NCBI RefSeq assembly: GCF_025345565.1
Contig: NZ_CP054475.1
Coordinates: 1,952,448 to 2,016,447, forward strand
Length of the DNA stretch: 64,000 bases
Source: Thalassolituus hydrocarboniclasticus
Lineage (GTDB): Bacteria; Pseudomonadota; Gammaproteobacteria; Pseudomonadales; Oceanobacteraceae
Direction: 5' to 3'
The position numbers were made by a program, and so were the translations under genes. The notes under the pieces are model-generated. The model did no database searches and was not told the DNA's origin. It worked only from the letters and a program-made list of their open reading frames with translations. Below, one piece after another: positions 17,562 to 26,865 of the stretch; positions within the stretch are counted from its first letter, which is position 1, and every line of letters starts with the position of its first letter.

Positions 17562-20459
17562 ATGTCATCATCAAACGCTTTTCGTCACCTCGGCAGCACC
17601 CGCGTTGAATCGCTGAATATCGATATTCTTCATTACGAGCACATTGCCACCGGCGCAGTGCATTATCATCTGGCTACCGACTACGATGAAAAAGCCTTTA
17701 TGGTCGCCCTGCGCACCATGCCCCACGACTCCACCGGCGTAGCGCACATTCTGGAGCACACCGCACTGTGCGGCAGCGAGAAATATCCGGTGCGCGATCC
17801 GTTCTTTATGATGACGCGCCGCTCGCTGAATACCTTTATGAACGCCATGACCAGCAGTGACTGGACCGCGTATCCTTTTGCCTCACAAAACGACAAAGAC
17901 TTTAAAAACCTGCTCGATGTGTATCTGGATGCGGTGTTTTTCTCGCGTCTGCACGAGCTGGATTTTGCTCAGGAAGGCCACCGCATTGAGTTCAGCGAAG
18001 AAGGCAACGCCGACTCGCCGCTGGAATACAAAGGCGTGGTATTCAACGAGATGAAAGGGGCGATGTCGTCCACGGTCAGCCAGTTATGGCAGGGCATCAG
18101 CAGCTATCTGTTCCCGACCACCACCTATCACTACAACAGTGGAGGTGAGCCGGCAGAAATCACCGACCTGACCTATGAGCAACTGGTCAGCTTCTACAAG
18201 ACCCATTATCACCCATCAAATGCCATCTTTATGACCTTTGGCAATCTGGACGTGAGTGAGCTGCACGAAACCCTTGAAAGCCAGGCACTGAGCCGCTTTG
18301 AGCGTCAGAACAAACAATGGCGTGTCGAACCGGAAAAACGCTACGCCGCGCCACTGGCGGTTGAGCAATGCTACGGCATCGACAGCGACGACCTGAGCGC
18401 CCAGACCCATCATGTGCTGGGCTGGCTGCTGGGTGAGTCAACCGATCTGGACGCCCAGCTGGAAGCGCATCTGGTCAGTCAGGTGCTGCTCGACAATAGC
18501 GCCTCACCACTGCGCCGCGCGCTGGAAGAAACCGATCTGGGCGGCTCACCATCACCGCTGTGTGGGCTGGAAGATTCCAACCGCGAAATGAGCTTTATGT
18601 GCGGCATCGAAGGCAGTGAGCCGGAACACGCCCAGGCTCTGGAGCAGCTGGTGCTCGACACCCTGCAGAACGTCGCCGACAACGGCGTGGAGCAGAGCAT
18701 GATTGATGCCGCGCTGCATCAGCTGGAACTGCATCAGCGTGAAATCGGTGGCGACCATTACCCTTATGGTCTGCAGCTTATTTTTAACTCGTTACCGGCG
18801 GCGACCCATTACGGCGATCCGGCAGCCCTGCTGAACCTTGATCCGGCGCTTGAGCGTCTGCGCGCCAAAGCCAGTCAGCCAGGCTTTATGCAGGAGGCTG
18901 TACAGCGTCTGTTGCTCAATAATCGCCACCGTGTGCGCTTTACTCTGCGCCCGGATAACGGCGTAAACGACGAGATGAAACGTCTGGAAGAGCAGCGTCT
19001 GGCAGAGATTAAAGCTGGTCTGAGCGCTGAGCAGAAACAGGCGATCCTCGATCAGGCTCAGGCACTGAAAGAACGCCAGCAGCAGGAGGATGATCCGGGC
19101 CTGCTGCCACAGGTGACATTGGCCGATGTGCGCCCTGAGGTCAGCTATGTGGCACCGAGCAATACCTGGCAGGATAGCCTGCCGGCCACCGAATACGTTG
19201 CCGGCACCAACGGTCTGATCTACCAGCAGTTGCTGGCAGACCTGCCTGCGTTTAATGCCGAACAGCTGAGCTGGCTGCCGTTCTTTACCCAGGCCTGGAG
19301 TGAAGTAGGCGCCGGCGGCAATGACTACCTCTACCAGCAACAGAAACAGACCGCGCTGGTTGGCAGCCTGTCGGCCTATGCCAGTCTGAAAGGCAAGGTT
19401 GATAATACCGATCAGCTGGAAGGCTATCTGGTGATGAGTGGTAAGGCGCTGGCAGCCAAGGCTGATGATTTCAGTGCGCTGATGCAGGAAACCTGGCAGG
19501 CACCGACCTTTGCTGAAGAAAACCGTCTGCTCGATTTGCTGACTCAGGCCAAATCACGCCGCGAACAGGGCATTACCGGCAACGGACATGGCCTGGCCAT
19601 GTCGCTGGCAGCCGCACCACTGAATCGCGCTGCCAATGTGTCAAATGACCTTGGCGGCCTGCCGCAGGTAAAACGCCTGAAAGAACGTCTGCAGCGTGCG
19701 CAGAAAGAAGGCGCGGGTTTCCTGTCAGCCGCTCTGCAGGATATTTATCAGCAGATCGCTTTGCCGCAGGAGGCGCTGCTGGTGCATGACGAACAGGGCG
19801 CGGCTGCGCATCTTGCCAGCTTGCAGAACTGCTGGACGCCACAGGCTGCTGCACCTGCAGCAGCACTGAGTTGGGAAATGCCACAGACCGCAACCTATTG
19901 GATGGTGGATTCGCAGGTGAATTTCTGTGCCTGGGCACTGCCGACGGTGACCATGGATCACGCCGATGCCGCGCCACTGGCGGTTATGGCTGGCCTGTTG
20001 CGTAATGCCTTCCTGCACACTGCCATTCGCGAGCGTGGCGGTGCTTACGGCGCCGGTGCCACACAGGATTCAGCGCTGGGCTGCTTTAAGTTTTATTCCT
20101 ACCGTGATCCGCGGGTGGAAGGCACCTTTGCTGATTTCGCCGCCTCCATCGACTGGCTGCTGGCGCGCAGCAGTGGTGACGACCTGATTGAGCAGTCGGT
20201 TCTGGGCCTGATTGGTGGTATGGATCGTCCGGGCTCACCAGCTGGTGAGGCCAAGCAATGCTTCCATCAGGATAAGAGCGGCCGCTCGCGGGCACTGCGT
20301 CAGCAATTCCGTGAACGCATTCTGGCCACCCGCTGGTCAGATGTGCAGCGCGTTGCTGAGCAGTATCTGCACAACCAGACAGGCAGCAAGGCCGTTATTG
20401 CGCCACGCGGAACTGACAAGGTTGCAAATAATCTTGGCTTAATTGCGAATGATTATTGA
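17562..20459 (+). CDS. M16C zinc metallopeptidase, PreP/presequence protease-like
   Basis: A 965-residue peptidase of the inverted-zincin family. The HxxEH motif is His62-Ile-Leu-Glu65-His66 (AHILEHTAL), followed by CGSEKYPVRDPF, typical of the PreP/M16C branch. The four-part architecture is expected: catalytic half, M16C-associated middle domain around a long charged helix (about residues 480-515), and inactive second half. These clamshell enzymes degrade unstructured peptides of up to about 65 residues; bacterial members are cytoplasmic or periplasmic, and no signal peptide is seen here. The frame is open from 17502, but the ATG at 17562 gives a start typical of the family, with a weak GAGAG upstream. 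Stands alone. Confidence 0.92.
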   Translation: MSSSNAFRHLGSTRVESLNIDILHYEHIATGAVHYHLATDYDEKAFMVALRTMPHDSTGVAHILEHTALCGSEKYPVRDPFFMMTRRSLNTFMNAMTSSDWTAYPFASQNDKDFKNLLDVYLDAVFFSRLHELDFAQEGHRIEFSEEGNADSPLEYKGVVFNEMKGAMSSTVSQLWQGISSYLFPTTTYHYNSGGEPAEITDLTYEQLVSFYKTHYHPSNAIFMTFGNLDVSELHETLESQALSRFERQNKQWRVEPEKRYAAPLAVEQCYGIDSDDLSAQTHHVLGWLLGESTDLDAQLEAHLVSQVLLDNSASPLRRALEETDLGGSPSPLCGLEDSNREMSFMCGIEGSEPEHAQALEQLVLDTLQNVADNGVEQSMIDAALHQLELHQREIGGDHYPYGLQLIFNSLPAATHYGDPAALLNLDPALERLRAKASQPGFMQEAVQRLLLNNRHRVRFTLRPDNGVNDEMKRLEEQRLAEIKAGLSAEQKQAILDQAQALKERQQQEDDPGLLPQVTLADVRPEVSYVAPSNTWQDSLPATEYVAGTNGLIYQQLLADLPAFNAEQLSWLPFFTQAWSEVGAGGNDYLYQQQKQTALVGSLSAYASLKGKVDNTDQLEGYLVMSGKALAAKADDFSALMQETWQAPTFAEENRLLDLLTQAKSRREQGITGNGHGLAMSLAAAPLNRAANVSNDLGGLPQVKRLKERLQRAQKEGAGFLSAALQDIYQQIALPQEALLVHDEQGAAAHLASLQNCWTPQAAAPAAALSWEMPQTATYWMVDSQVNFCAWALPTVTMDHADAAPLAVMAGLLRNAFLHTAIRERGGAYGAGATQDSALGCFKFYSYRDPRVEGTFADFAASIDWLLARSSGDDLIEQSVLGLIGGMDRPGSPAGEAKQCFHQDKSGRSRALRQQFRERILATRWSDVQRVAEQYLHNQTGSKAVIAPRGTDKVANNLGLIANDY

Positions 20460-20471
20460 TTGAGGGCTAAT

Positions 20472-20492
20472 CCGGCGGCATAATGCCGCCGG
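20472..20492 (+). terminator. Hairpin after the M16C peptidase gene
   Basis: A perfect 9-bp stem (CCGGCGGCA / TGCCGCCGG) with a 3-base loop begins 13 bases after the stop. Only TTT follows, so it is a weak terminator or an mRNA-stabilising end. Confidence 0.5.
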
Positions 20493-20589
20493 TTTGCTGC
20501 CATCCGGGCGCATTCAGTTTTTGTTAATACAAAGCCGTTAGACTTCTCGCTTGAAATATTACCTCACATTGACAGGGACACGACCGGTC

Positions 20590-21426
20590 ATGAAAACCCC
20601 GTATATCCTCGCCACCTGCTTGCTGGCCTGCACGCTCAGTGCTCATGCTGCCCCTCAAACCGTGACTCAGACCGGAACCAGGGCCGACAGCCAGCCAGAT
20701 ACCCTGGCCAGCGCTCAGCAGCAGATCAGTGCCACCGACAACAGTGGCCGCAACAGTCAGCAGAAGGTCGAAACGCTGGATGATCAAACGCAGCAACTGC
20801 TGAACGAGTACCGTCAGTTGCGTGCCGAAACGGAACAGCTCGCGCTCTATAACCGTCAGATGGCCGCCATCGTTTATAACCAGGACAAAGAGCTGGAGTC
20901 GCTCGCGCGTCAGATTACCGAAATTGAGCGTACCGAACGGGGCATTCTGCCACTGATGAGCCGCATGCTGGATTCGCTTGAGCAGTTCGTGGCACTGGAT
21001 ACACCTTTTCTGCCACAGGAACGCGGTGCCCGTATCGCACTGCTGAAAGACCTGCTGACCCGTGCCGACGTTACCGTGTCCGAAAAATTCCGCCGGGTGC
21101 TGGAAGCCTATCAGGTGGAAGTGGATTACGGCCGTAATATCGAAGCCTACCGTGGCCAGATGGATAATATTTCTTACGACTTCCTGCGGGTCGGGCGCTT
21201 GGCGCTGTACCGCATCAGCAATGACGGCCAGCGTGCCTGGCTCTGGCATAAAGGGCAGGGCAACTGGCTGGCACTGGACGATGGCTATATGCGCGACCTG
21301 CGCAAAGCACTCAAAGTGGCACAGCAGATCGCCGCACCGGAACTGATGGTTCTGCCTCTGCCGACTCAGGCCTCTCTTGAATCGGTTACGACAACATCAA
21401 CCAATAACCAGGCGGAGGCACAATAA
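20590..21426 (+). CDS. DUF3450 periplasmic protein of TonB system
   Basis: First gene of a six-gene TonB cluster. The 278-residue product starts MKTPYILATCLLACTLSAHA, a signal peptide with cleavage after AHA. The first half of the mature part is a long coiled coil (about residues 45-120), the second half the globular DUF3450 region (VDYGRNIEAYRG, WLWHKGQGNWLALD). DUF3450 genes typically precede ttpC-exbB-exbD-tonB in Vibrio, Shewanella and relatives. A role in the periplasm beside the TonB complex is likely but its mechanism is unknown. The start at 20590 is preferred over 20551 because only it gives a clean signal peptide. Stop and next start share one base (TAATG). Confidence 0.88.
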   Translation: MKTPYILATCLLACTLSAHAAPQTVTQTGTRADSQPDTLASAQQQISATDNSGRNSQQKVETLDDQTQQLLNEYRQLRAETEQLALYNRQMAAIVYNQDKELESLARQITEIERTERGILPLMSRMLDSLEQFVALDTPFLPQERGARIALLKDLLTRADVTVSEKFRRVLEAYQVEVDYGRNIEAYRGQMDNISYDFLRVGRLALYRISNDGQRAWLWHKGQGNWLALDDGYMRDLRKALKVAQQIAAPELMVLPLPTQASLESVTTTSTNNQAEAQ

Positions 21427-22823
21427 TGAAACCTTTCCTGTCCTCCGTATTACTGCCAGCACTTCTGAGTTTCACCTTCAGCGCTACGGCAATCGCCGCG
21501 GATACTGCTGAACAAACCGCTAAGAACAGCGATCCACTGACCGGTCTGCTGAATCAGATCGGCAGCTACAGCCGTGAAGAAGCGGCACAGAACAAGGCCC
21601 GTGAGGCCAAATTCCTCAGTGACCTGAATACCCAGAAACGCATGCTGAGCGAGGCTCGTGCCGCGCTGAAACGTGAACAGCAACTGGCCGACTCGCTGAA
21701 AGATCGCTTCGACAATAACGAACAGGCCCTGACCGAACGCGAAGAAGAACTGCGTTTGCGGGTGGGGAATCTGGGCGAGATGTTTGGCGTGGTGCGTCAG
21801 GTTGCTAACGATCTGAACACCGTGCTGGCCGACAGCCTGACCTCGGTTGAGATTCCTCAGCGCAAAGCCGATCTGAACAAGCTGGCGGAAGCCAAAGAGC
21901 TGCCGACCATCGCCGAGCTGGAAGCGTTGTGGTTCAGCCTGCAGCAGGAAATGACCATCAATGGCGCCGTGACATCCTTTGATAGCGTGGTGATTGGTGC
22001 CGATGGCAAGCCACAGAAGCGCAGCGTTACCCGTTTGGGTGTGTTCAACGCCGTGGATAACAGCGGTTATCTGGCTTATGACGCCGAACTGAAGCAGCTG
22101 CAGATGCTGGGCCGTCAGCCTGATGCGGCGGATATGATCCCTGAATGGCAGAGCTCAAGCGCTGCCGTCGCACCTTTTGCACTGGACCCAAGCCGTGGCG
22201 CCTTGCTGAACCTGTCACTGGAAAGTCCGGACCTGCTGGAACGGGTACAGCAGGGCGCGCTGGTTGGCTACATCATCATCGGTCTGGGTCTGATTGGTCT
22301 GGCACTGGCGGGCTGGCGCTTAGTGGTGCTGGGTACGATTGGCCGTAAGGTTCGTCAGCAACTGGATAACATCGACAACGCGGCAGAAGACAACCCACTC
22401 GGACGTGTACTGGCCAGCTACCGCAATCTGCCGCAACCGCTGGATGTGGATGTACTGGAAGCCAAAATGGACGAGGCGGTTCTGCGCGAACTGCCGGCGC
22501 TGGAACGCGGCCAGACCATCATCAAACTCTTTGCCGGCATTGCGCCACTGCTGGGTCTGCTGGGTACTGTAACCGGCATGATCGCGACCTTTCAGGCAAT
22601 CACCAATTTCGGCACCGGCGATCCGAAGCTGATGGCGTCCGGTATTTCTCAGGCACTGATCACCACCGTACTGGGTCTGTTGGCCGCAATCCCGCTGCTG
22701 CTGGCACACAACTGGGTGGCATCACGCAGCAAGGCGCTGATTCAGCTGTTGGATGAACAGTCTGCCGGATTGATCGCCCAGGCGCTGGAAAACCGCTCCG
22801 GCCAGAACCCGAAAGGCAACTGA
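21426..22823 (+). CDS. TtpC-like MotA/TolQ/ExbB proton channel protein with periplasmic N-terminus
   Basis: A 465-residue long-form ExbB homologue. An N-terminal signal peptide (cleavage near ATAIAA, residues 20-25) is followed by a coiled-coil periplasmic part (about 45-130), a second periplasmic stretch to about 270, and a TolQ-type channel domain with three membrane segments near 277-300, 360-385 and 410-435. The last two contain the family hallmarks LLGTVTGMI and SGISQALITT. Vibrio TtpC, required for TonB2-dependent iron uptake, has this architecture, so the same role in coupling the channel to TonB is inferred. It is one base from the DUF3450 gene and one base from exbB. Confidence 0.88.
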   Translation: MKPFLSSVLLPALLSFTFSATAIAADTAEQTAKNSDPLTGLLNQIGSYSREEAAQNKAREAKFLSDLNTQKRMLSEARAALKREQQLADSLKDRFDNNEQALTEREEELRLRVGNLGEMFGVVRQVANDLNTVLADSLTSVEIPQRKADLNKLAEAKELPTIAELEALWFSLQQEMTINGAVTSFDSVVIGADGKPQKRSVTRLGVFNAVDNSGYLAYDAELKQLQMLGRQPDAADMIPEWQSSSAAVAPFALDPSRGALLNLSLESPDLLERVQQGALVGYIIIGLGLIGLALAGWRLVVLGTIGRKVRQQLDNIDNAAEDNPLGRVLASYRNLPQPLDVDVLEAKMDEAVLRELPALERGQTIIKLFAGIAPLLGLLGTVTGMIATFQAITNFGTGDPKLMASGISQALITTVLGLLAAIPLLLAHNWVASRSKALIQLLDEQSAGLIAQALENRSGQNPKGN

Positions 22824-22824
22824 G

Positions 22825-23328
22825 ATGCAGTGGCTGTTGGACTTTATGGCCCAGGGCGGCCCGGTACTGTACGGCATTCTGGTGCTGTGCGTGCTGCTCT
22901 GGAGTCTGATCATTGAGCGCCTGTGGTTTTTCTACCGCGAGATGCCACGCCTGAATCGCGCCATTGCCGAACGCTGGGCACAGCGCAGCGAACACCAGAG
23001 CTGGAATGCGCGCAAAATCCGCGCGGCCTGGCTCAGTCAGCAAAAGCAGGCGGCGCAGCAATATTTGTCACTGGTCGGCATTCTGATCGCCATCTGTCCG
23101 CTGATGGGCTTACTGGGAACGGTGACTGGCATGGTCAGTGTGTTTGATGTGCTGGCGGTGACCGGTACCGGTAATGCACGGGCGATGGCGTCGGGCATTT
23201 CTCAGGCAACCATTCCGACCATGGCCGGACTGGTGGTGGCACTGACCGGTTTGTATTTCCGCACCCGCTTTAAACGTTTAAGTGAGCGCGGCGTGCATCA
23301 GCTCGCCGAATGGCTAACGACCGACTGA
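22825..23328 (+). CDS. exbB: ExbB-type proton channel subunit
   Basis: A 167-residue short ExbB2-type protein: first transmembrane segment about residues 14-36 (LYGILVLCVLLWSLIIERLW), cytoplasmic loop, then two segments near 73-100 and 130-148. LMGLLGTVTGMVSVF and ASGISQATIPTMAG are the conserved pore motifs. With ExbD it converts the proton gradient into motion of TonB. It starts one base after the TtpC-like gene. Two ExbB-like proteins in one operon is the normal TonB2 design, not a duplication error. Confidence 0.93.
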   Translation: MQWLLDFMAQGGPVLYGILVLCVLLWSLIIERLWFFYREMPRLNRAIAERWAQRSEHQSWNARKIRAAWLSQQKQAAQQYLSLVGILIAICPLMGLLGTVTGMVSVFDVLAVTGTGNARAMASGISQATIPTMAGLVVALTGLYFRTRFKRLSERGVHQLAEWLTTD

Positions 23329-23346
23329 ATTTACGGATTATTTGTT

Positions 23347-23754
23347 ATGGCACGTCGTCACACCGATAGTGAAGCCGATGGCAACGATATCGACATCACC
23401 CCGATGCTGGATATCGTCTTTATCATGCTGATCTTTTTTATTGTTACGACCTCTTTCGTTAAAGAAAGCGGCGTAACCGTCAGCCGTCCGAGCGCGCAGA
23501 CCGCGGAAGAGAAAAAGGGCAGTAATATTCTGCTGGCGATCCGCGCCAATGGCGAGATCTGGATCGACCGCCGCGCCATCGATGTACGCGCGGTACGTCC
23601 GAACATTGAGCGCATGAAAGCAGAAAACCCGGAAGGGGCTGTGATCATTCAGGCTGACGAATTTTCACCGACCGGCCTTCTGGTCAAGGTGATGGATCAG
23701 GTACGCCTGGCCGGAATTACCAATATTTCCATTTCCGCCGAGGCGGCTAACTGA
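23347..23754 (+). CDS. exbD: ExbD-type biopolymer transport protein
   Basis: A 135-residue protein with a cytoplasmic N-terminus, a single transmembrane segment (about 20-40) carrying the proton-path Asp22 in TPMLDIVFIMLIFF, and a periplasmic domain ending in VMDQVRLAGITNISISA. It partners with ExbB. TGA of exbD and ATG of tonB overlap (TGATG), and it lies 18 bases after exbB. Confidence 0.95.
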   Translation: MARRHTDSEADGNDIDITPMLDIVFIMLIFFIVTTSFVKESGVTVSRPSAQTAEEKKGSNILLAIRANGEIWIDRRAIDVRAVRPNIERMKAENPEGAVIIQADEFSPTGLLVKVMDQVRLAGITNISISAEAAN

Positions 23755-24374
23755 TGCCCCGTTTGGCGATTGCTTTATTACTGGCTTGCGGGGTAAGTCT
23801 CGGCTTGTTCTGGGCAATGCATCAGATGGTGTCTGGTCCGGGGGAGCTTAAACGCGATAATCGCGACAACACCTATGTCGACTTTGTGCGTTTAAAGCAG
23901 GAAAGCAAAACCCAGCTGAAAGAACGGCGCAAGCAGGAGCCACCCAAGCCGAAAAAACCACAACTGCCAAAGGAATCGGTGGCTGAGCAAAACACACCGA
24001 TGCAGCAGCTGCCGTTTAATATGCCGGATGTGAATCCGGATTTATCACTGGCGCAGAACTCGTTGTTGGGCGACGCCGTCGTCGGTATGGGCTTTGGCGA
24101 TACCGATGTTATTCCGCTGGTGCGGATGAATGCCGTATATCCACAAAAAGCAGTGCGACAGAAAATTGAAGGCTATGTAACGGCGCGACTGGCGATCAAC
24201 CCCGAAGGCACAGTCGATGATGTGGAAATTCTCGAGGCCGAGCCGCGTGGCGTGTTTGAGCGTGAAGCTATCCGTGCACTGTATAAATACAAATTCAAAC
24301 CGAAAATGGAAAATGGCCGGCCGGTTGCGCAACAGGCAACCCAGACCATTGAATTTAAGCTGGGTGATTCCTGA
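23754..24374 (+). CDS. tonB: TonB energy-transducing protein (short, TonB2 type)
   Basis: A 206-residue protein anchored by an N-terminal membrane segment (about 4-25), with a short proline/lysine spacer (EPPKPKKPQLPKE, about 63-75) and a C-terminal TonB domain (AVYPQKAVRQKIEGYV, YKYKFKPKMENGRP). The spacer is much shorter than in E. coli TonB, as in the TonB2 class. The TonB domain contacts the TonB box of outer-membrane receptors; one such receptor is coded at 27024. Starts in TGATG overlap with exbD and ends in TGATG overlap with the TPR gene. Confidence 0.94.
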   Translation: MPRLAIALLLACGVSLGLFWAMHQMVSGPGELKRDNRDNTYVDFVRLKQESKTQLKERRKQEPPKPKKPQLPKESVAEQNTPMQQLPFNMPDVNPDLSLAQNSLLGDAVVGMGFGDTDVIPLVRMNAVYPQKAVRQKIEGYVTARLAINPEGTVDDVEILEAEPRGVFEREAIRALYKYKFKPKMENGRPVAQQATQTIEFKLGDS

Positions 24375-25642
24375 TGCGTCTCTTTATTACGCTGCTGCTG
24401 AGCACGTTGGCATCGGCGTCTTTCGCAGCCAATAACAGCCTGTCACAGTCAACCTACGAAGAACTGAATTCTATTCAGGAGCAACTGGCGGCACAGCAGT
24501 ACAGCGAAGCCGAAGAGGCCTTGCTGGAACTGGAAGATGATTTAATACCGGGCTTTGGTCTTGCCCTGACTTACCAGCTGCACGGCCAGTTGTACCTGCT
24601 GCAGGAAAAAAATACTGAAGCCATGACCTGGTACAGCAAAGCGCTGAGTCTCAATGCACTGGCTCCGGCGCAGGAATCAGCACTGTCAACCACGCTGGCG
24701 CAACTGCATCTGGCGGCAGAAAATACCAGTGCGGCTATTGCTGAGCTGGAACCACGGCTGACAAAGATCCTGCAGCTGGAAAAAGATAAAAACAGCAGCA
24801 AGAGAAAAGGCGACAAAGAAAAAAATGCCGACTGGATTCAGCCGCTGAGTTTTATCACGCTGGCGTCTGCGTATCAGCTGGAAAAAAATTATGCTGCCTC
24901 CATTCCCTGGTTGTTGCAGGGTATTGAGCGCACACAGTCGCGTGGCGACAAGCCGAAAGAAAACTGGCTGCAGATGCTGATGGCCGCGCATTATCAACAA
25001 AAATCCTATCTGAAAACCGCGGCGGTGCTGGATGATCTGCTGCGTATCAATCCTGCCAAAGAAGATTATTGGCAGCAGCAGGCGGCTATTTATCAGCTGC
25101 TGGAAAAGCCGAAGCTGGCCCTGCGGACACTGGAGTTGGGATATGCAGGACACTATCTGAAAAAAGCCGACAGCATTCTGCTGCTGGTGCAATTATTGAT
25201 CAGTGAAAATATCCCTGAGCGCGCCGGACGTATTCTGCAGGCACATATCAAAGACGAAACTGTTGAATTAAATGAACGTAACTGGCGCTTACTGGCGGCG
25301 GCCTGGCAGCAGGGGCGCGAGCGCGATAAAGCCGTAATCGCCATGCGTGAAGCCAGTGCCTTTATGGACGATGGTAGTCTGCTGTACCGTGCGGCACAGA
25401 TGCAGCAACAGGCTGCACAATATCAGGAAGCGTTAAATGACAGCGAGGCGGCGCTGAAAAAAGGCCTGTCAGAGCGGGATAAACCCCGGGCATTAATGCT
25501 GGCCGGCAGCTGCGCTTATGAACTGAAAGACTTTGCTAAAGCACGGCGTTATTTTCAGCAGGCGCTGACGCTGGCCGCGGTTGCCGCCAATGCCCGCGTA
25601 TGGCTGGATTATCTGGATACGCTGGAGCAGTATCCGGGCTGA
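24374..25642 (+). CDS. TPR-repeat protein of the TonB cluster
   Basis: Last gene of the TonB operon, 422 residues. Signal peptide at 1-19 (LFITLLLSTLASASFA), so exported. The rest is helical repeat with TPR-like spacing of small and aromatic residues (QLHGQLYLLQEKNTEAMTWY; LAGSCAYELKDFAKARRYFQ), and a Lys-rich insert near residues 135-152. TPR genes close the TonB2 cluster in many marine bacteria. They are thought to be accessory to TonB2 function, but the role is not fixed. A terminator lies 22 bases downstream. Confidence 0.85.
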   Translation: MRLFITLLLSTLASASFAANNSLSQSTYEELNSIQEQLAAQQYSEAEEALLELEDDLIPGFGLALTYQLHGQLYLLQEKNTEAMTWYSKALSLNALAPAQESALSTTLAQLHLAAENTSAAIAELEPRLTKILQLEKDKNSSKRKGDKEKNADWIQPLSFITLASAYQLEKNYAASIPWLLQGIERTQSRGDKPKENWLQMLMAAHYQQKSYLKTAAVLDDLLRINPAKEDYWQQQAAIYQLLEKPKLALRTLELGYAGHYLKKADSILLLVQLLISENIPERAGRILQAHIKDETVELNERNWRLLAAAWQQGRERDKAVIAMREASAFMDDGSLLYRAAQMQQQAAQYQEALNDSEAALKKGLSERDKPRALMLAGSCAYELKDFAKARRYFQQALTLAAVAANARVWLDYLDTLEQYPG

Positions 25643-25663
25643 TATCTGGCCATGCGGATTCAA

Positions 25664-25696
25664 ATAAAAAACGGCGCTTATAAGGCGCCGCTTTTT
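25664..25696. terminator. Bidirectional terminator between the TonB operon and xthA
   Basis: CGGCGC / GCGCCG stem with a 7-base loop, AAAAAA on one side and TTTTTA on the other, between converging genes. Works for both strands by symmetry. Confidence 0.8.
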
Positions 25697-25717
25697 ATTG
25701 CCGGAGATAAAGCCCGT

Positions 25718-26530
25718 TCAGGAAAAGGTTGCCCAGATGGGGGCATGGTCTGAGGGTTTTTCCAGTGCGCGAATATCGTAGCTGACACCCGCTGCGGTGC
25801 ATTCTTCGTATACCGCAGGCGTTGCCAGAATATGATCGATACGCAGACCACGTTTGGGTTCGTCATCAAAGCCTTTGGAGCGGTAATCAAACCAGCTGAA
25901 GGTGTCGTTGCTGGCCGGATAATGTTTGCGATAGGTATCCTGCAAACCCCAGCCGAGCAGGCGCTGATACCATTCGCGCTCTTCCGGCAGGAAGCTGCAC
26001 TTGCCTGTTTTCAGCCAGCGCTTACGGTTCGGCTCACCAATACCGATATCGGTATCTTCCGGTGAAATATTCATATCACCCATCACAATCACCCGGTCGG
26101 CCGGGGTGAAGTTCTCGTCGAGATAACGCTGCAGATCGGCGTAAAACTTTTCTTTTGCCGGGAATTTGGTTTCGTGGTCGCGGCTTTCCCCTTGTGGGAA
26201 ATAACCGTTCAGCACATTCCAGATTTTGCCGTCAATTTCGTAGCGTGCATGAATAATGCGTTTCTGCGCTTCGGCGTCATCCCAGGGCCAGCCTTTCTGC
26301 ACAAATACAGGGGCGGTTTTACTCAGCAGGGCTACACCGTAATGACCTTTCTGGCCAAAAAACTCAACATGAAATCCCAGTGCCTGAATATCCGCCAGCG
26401 GAAATTCGGCGTCCTGTACCTTGGTTTCCTGCAAGCCAAGCACGTCCGGGTTAAGCTGGTCGCGAATGGCTTCCAGTTGATGAGGCCGGGCGCGTACGCC
26501 GTTAATATTGAAACTGATGATGGTGGTCAT
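25718..26530 (-). CDS. xthA: Exodeoxyribonuclease III
   Basis: Mg-dependent AP endonuclease and 3'-5' exonuclease/3'-phosphatase of base-excision repair. The 270-residue EEP-fold protein has Glu35 (in GLQETK), the GDMNI motif near residue 152 and the terminal [10 protein letters not shown] with the catalytic Asp-His. YFPQGE and DHETKF are also typical. Length matches E. coli XthA (268). CAGGA lies upstream of the ATG at 26530. Unusually, a MITE-like element begins 17 bp upstream of the start codon, so the promoter must lie inside or beyond the element. Confidence 0.95.
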   Translation of the reverse strand: MTTIISFNINGVRARPHQLEAIRDQLNPDVLGLQETKVQDAEFPLADIQALGFHVEFFGQKGHYGVALLSKTAPVFVQKGWPWDDAEAQKRIIHARYEIDGKIWNVLNGYFPQGESRDHETKFPAKEKFYADLQRYLDENFTPADRVIVMGDMNISPEDTDIGIGEPNRKRWLKTGKCSFLPEEREWYQRLLGWGLQDTYRKHYPASNDTFSWFDYRSKGFDDEPKRGLRIDHILATPAVYEECTAAGVSYDIRALEKPSDHAPIWATFS

Positions 26531-26547
26531 GGCTGATCCTGACGCTA

Positions 26548-26811
26548 GGGCCTGTCGACACTAATTAAACAGGCCTGTTATTGGCTAAAAATATCTCAAA
26601 CAAGGCGCTGAGAGTGTGGCCTAACGGGTTAAGCGAACGAACAGCAACGCAGGATGAGGAATTTTTAGCCATAACCCTTCGGGCTGAGGCCAGTTTTCCC
26701 CATGAACATCGTCGTTCGTCATTCATTTAGCCCGCTAATATCACTCCTCTCTCCTTGTTCTGAGAAAAACTGGCTCTCAGCAGGACCTATTCAATTAGTG
26801 TCGACAGGCCC
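26548..26811. mobile_element. MITE-like non-autonomous element flanked by TA
   Basis: The ends are exact inverted repeats: 26546-26566 matches the reverse complement of 26793-26813 over 21 bases, including a flanking TA on each side. The element proper begins GGGCCTGTCGACACTAATT. The match continues imperfectly for about ten more bases. The interior is itself folded: GTTATTGGCTAAAAAT (26577-26592) mirrors ATTTTTAGCCATAAC, the segment GCTGAGGCCAGTTTT mirrors AAAACTGGCTCTCAGC, and AACAGGCCTGTT (26568-26579) is a palindrome. There is no transposase; the one short open frame is meaningless. A TA duplication points to IS630/Tc1-type transposition, but TA is its own complement, so the boundary could be two bases wider. 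Family name not recognised. Confidence 0.8.
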
Positions 26812-26865
26812 TAATACAAACAGCCGCCATAATAACAGTCTGCCAGCATCAGGTCAGGTCGAGTG

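Noticed and set aside
21426-23328. Two ExbB-like genes as a recent duplication
   Set aside because: They differ in length and architecture (long TtpC-like with a periplasmic half versus short ExbB), which is the normal TonB2 arrangement.
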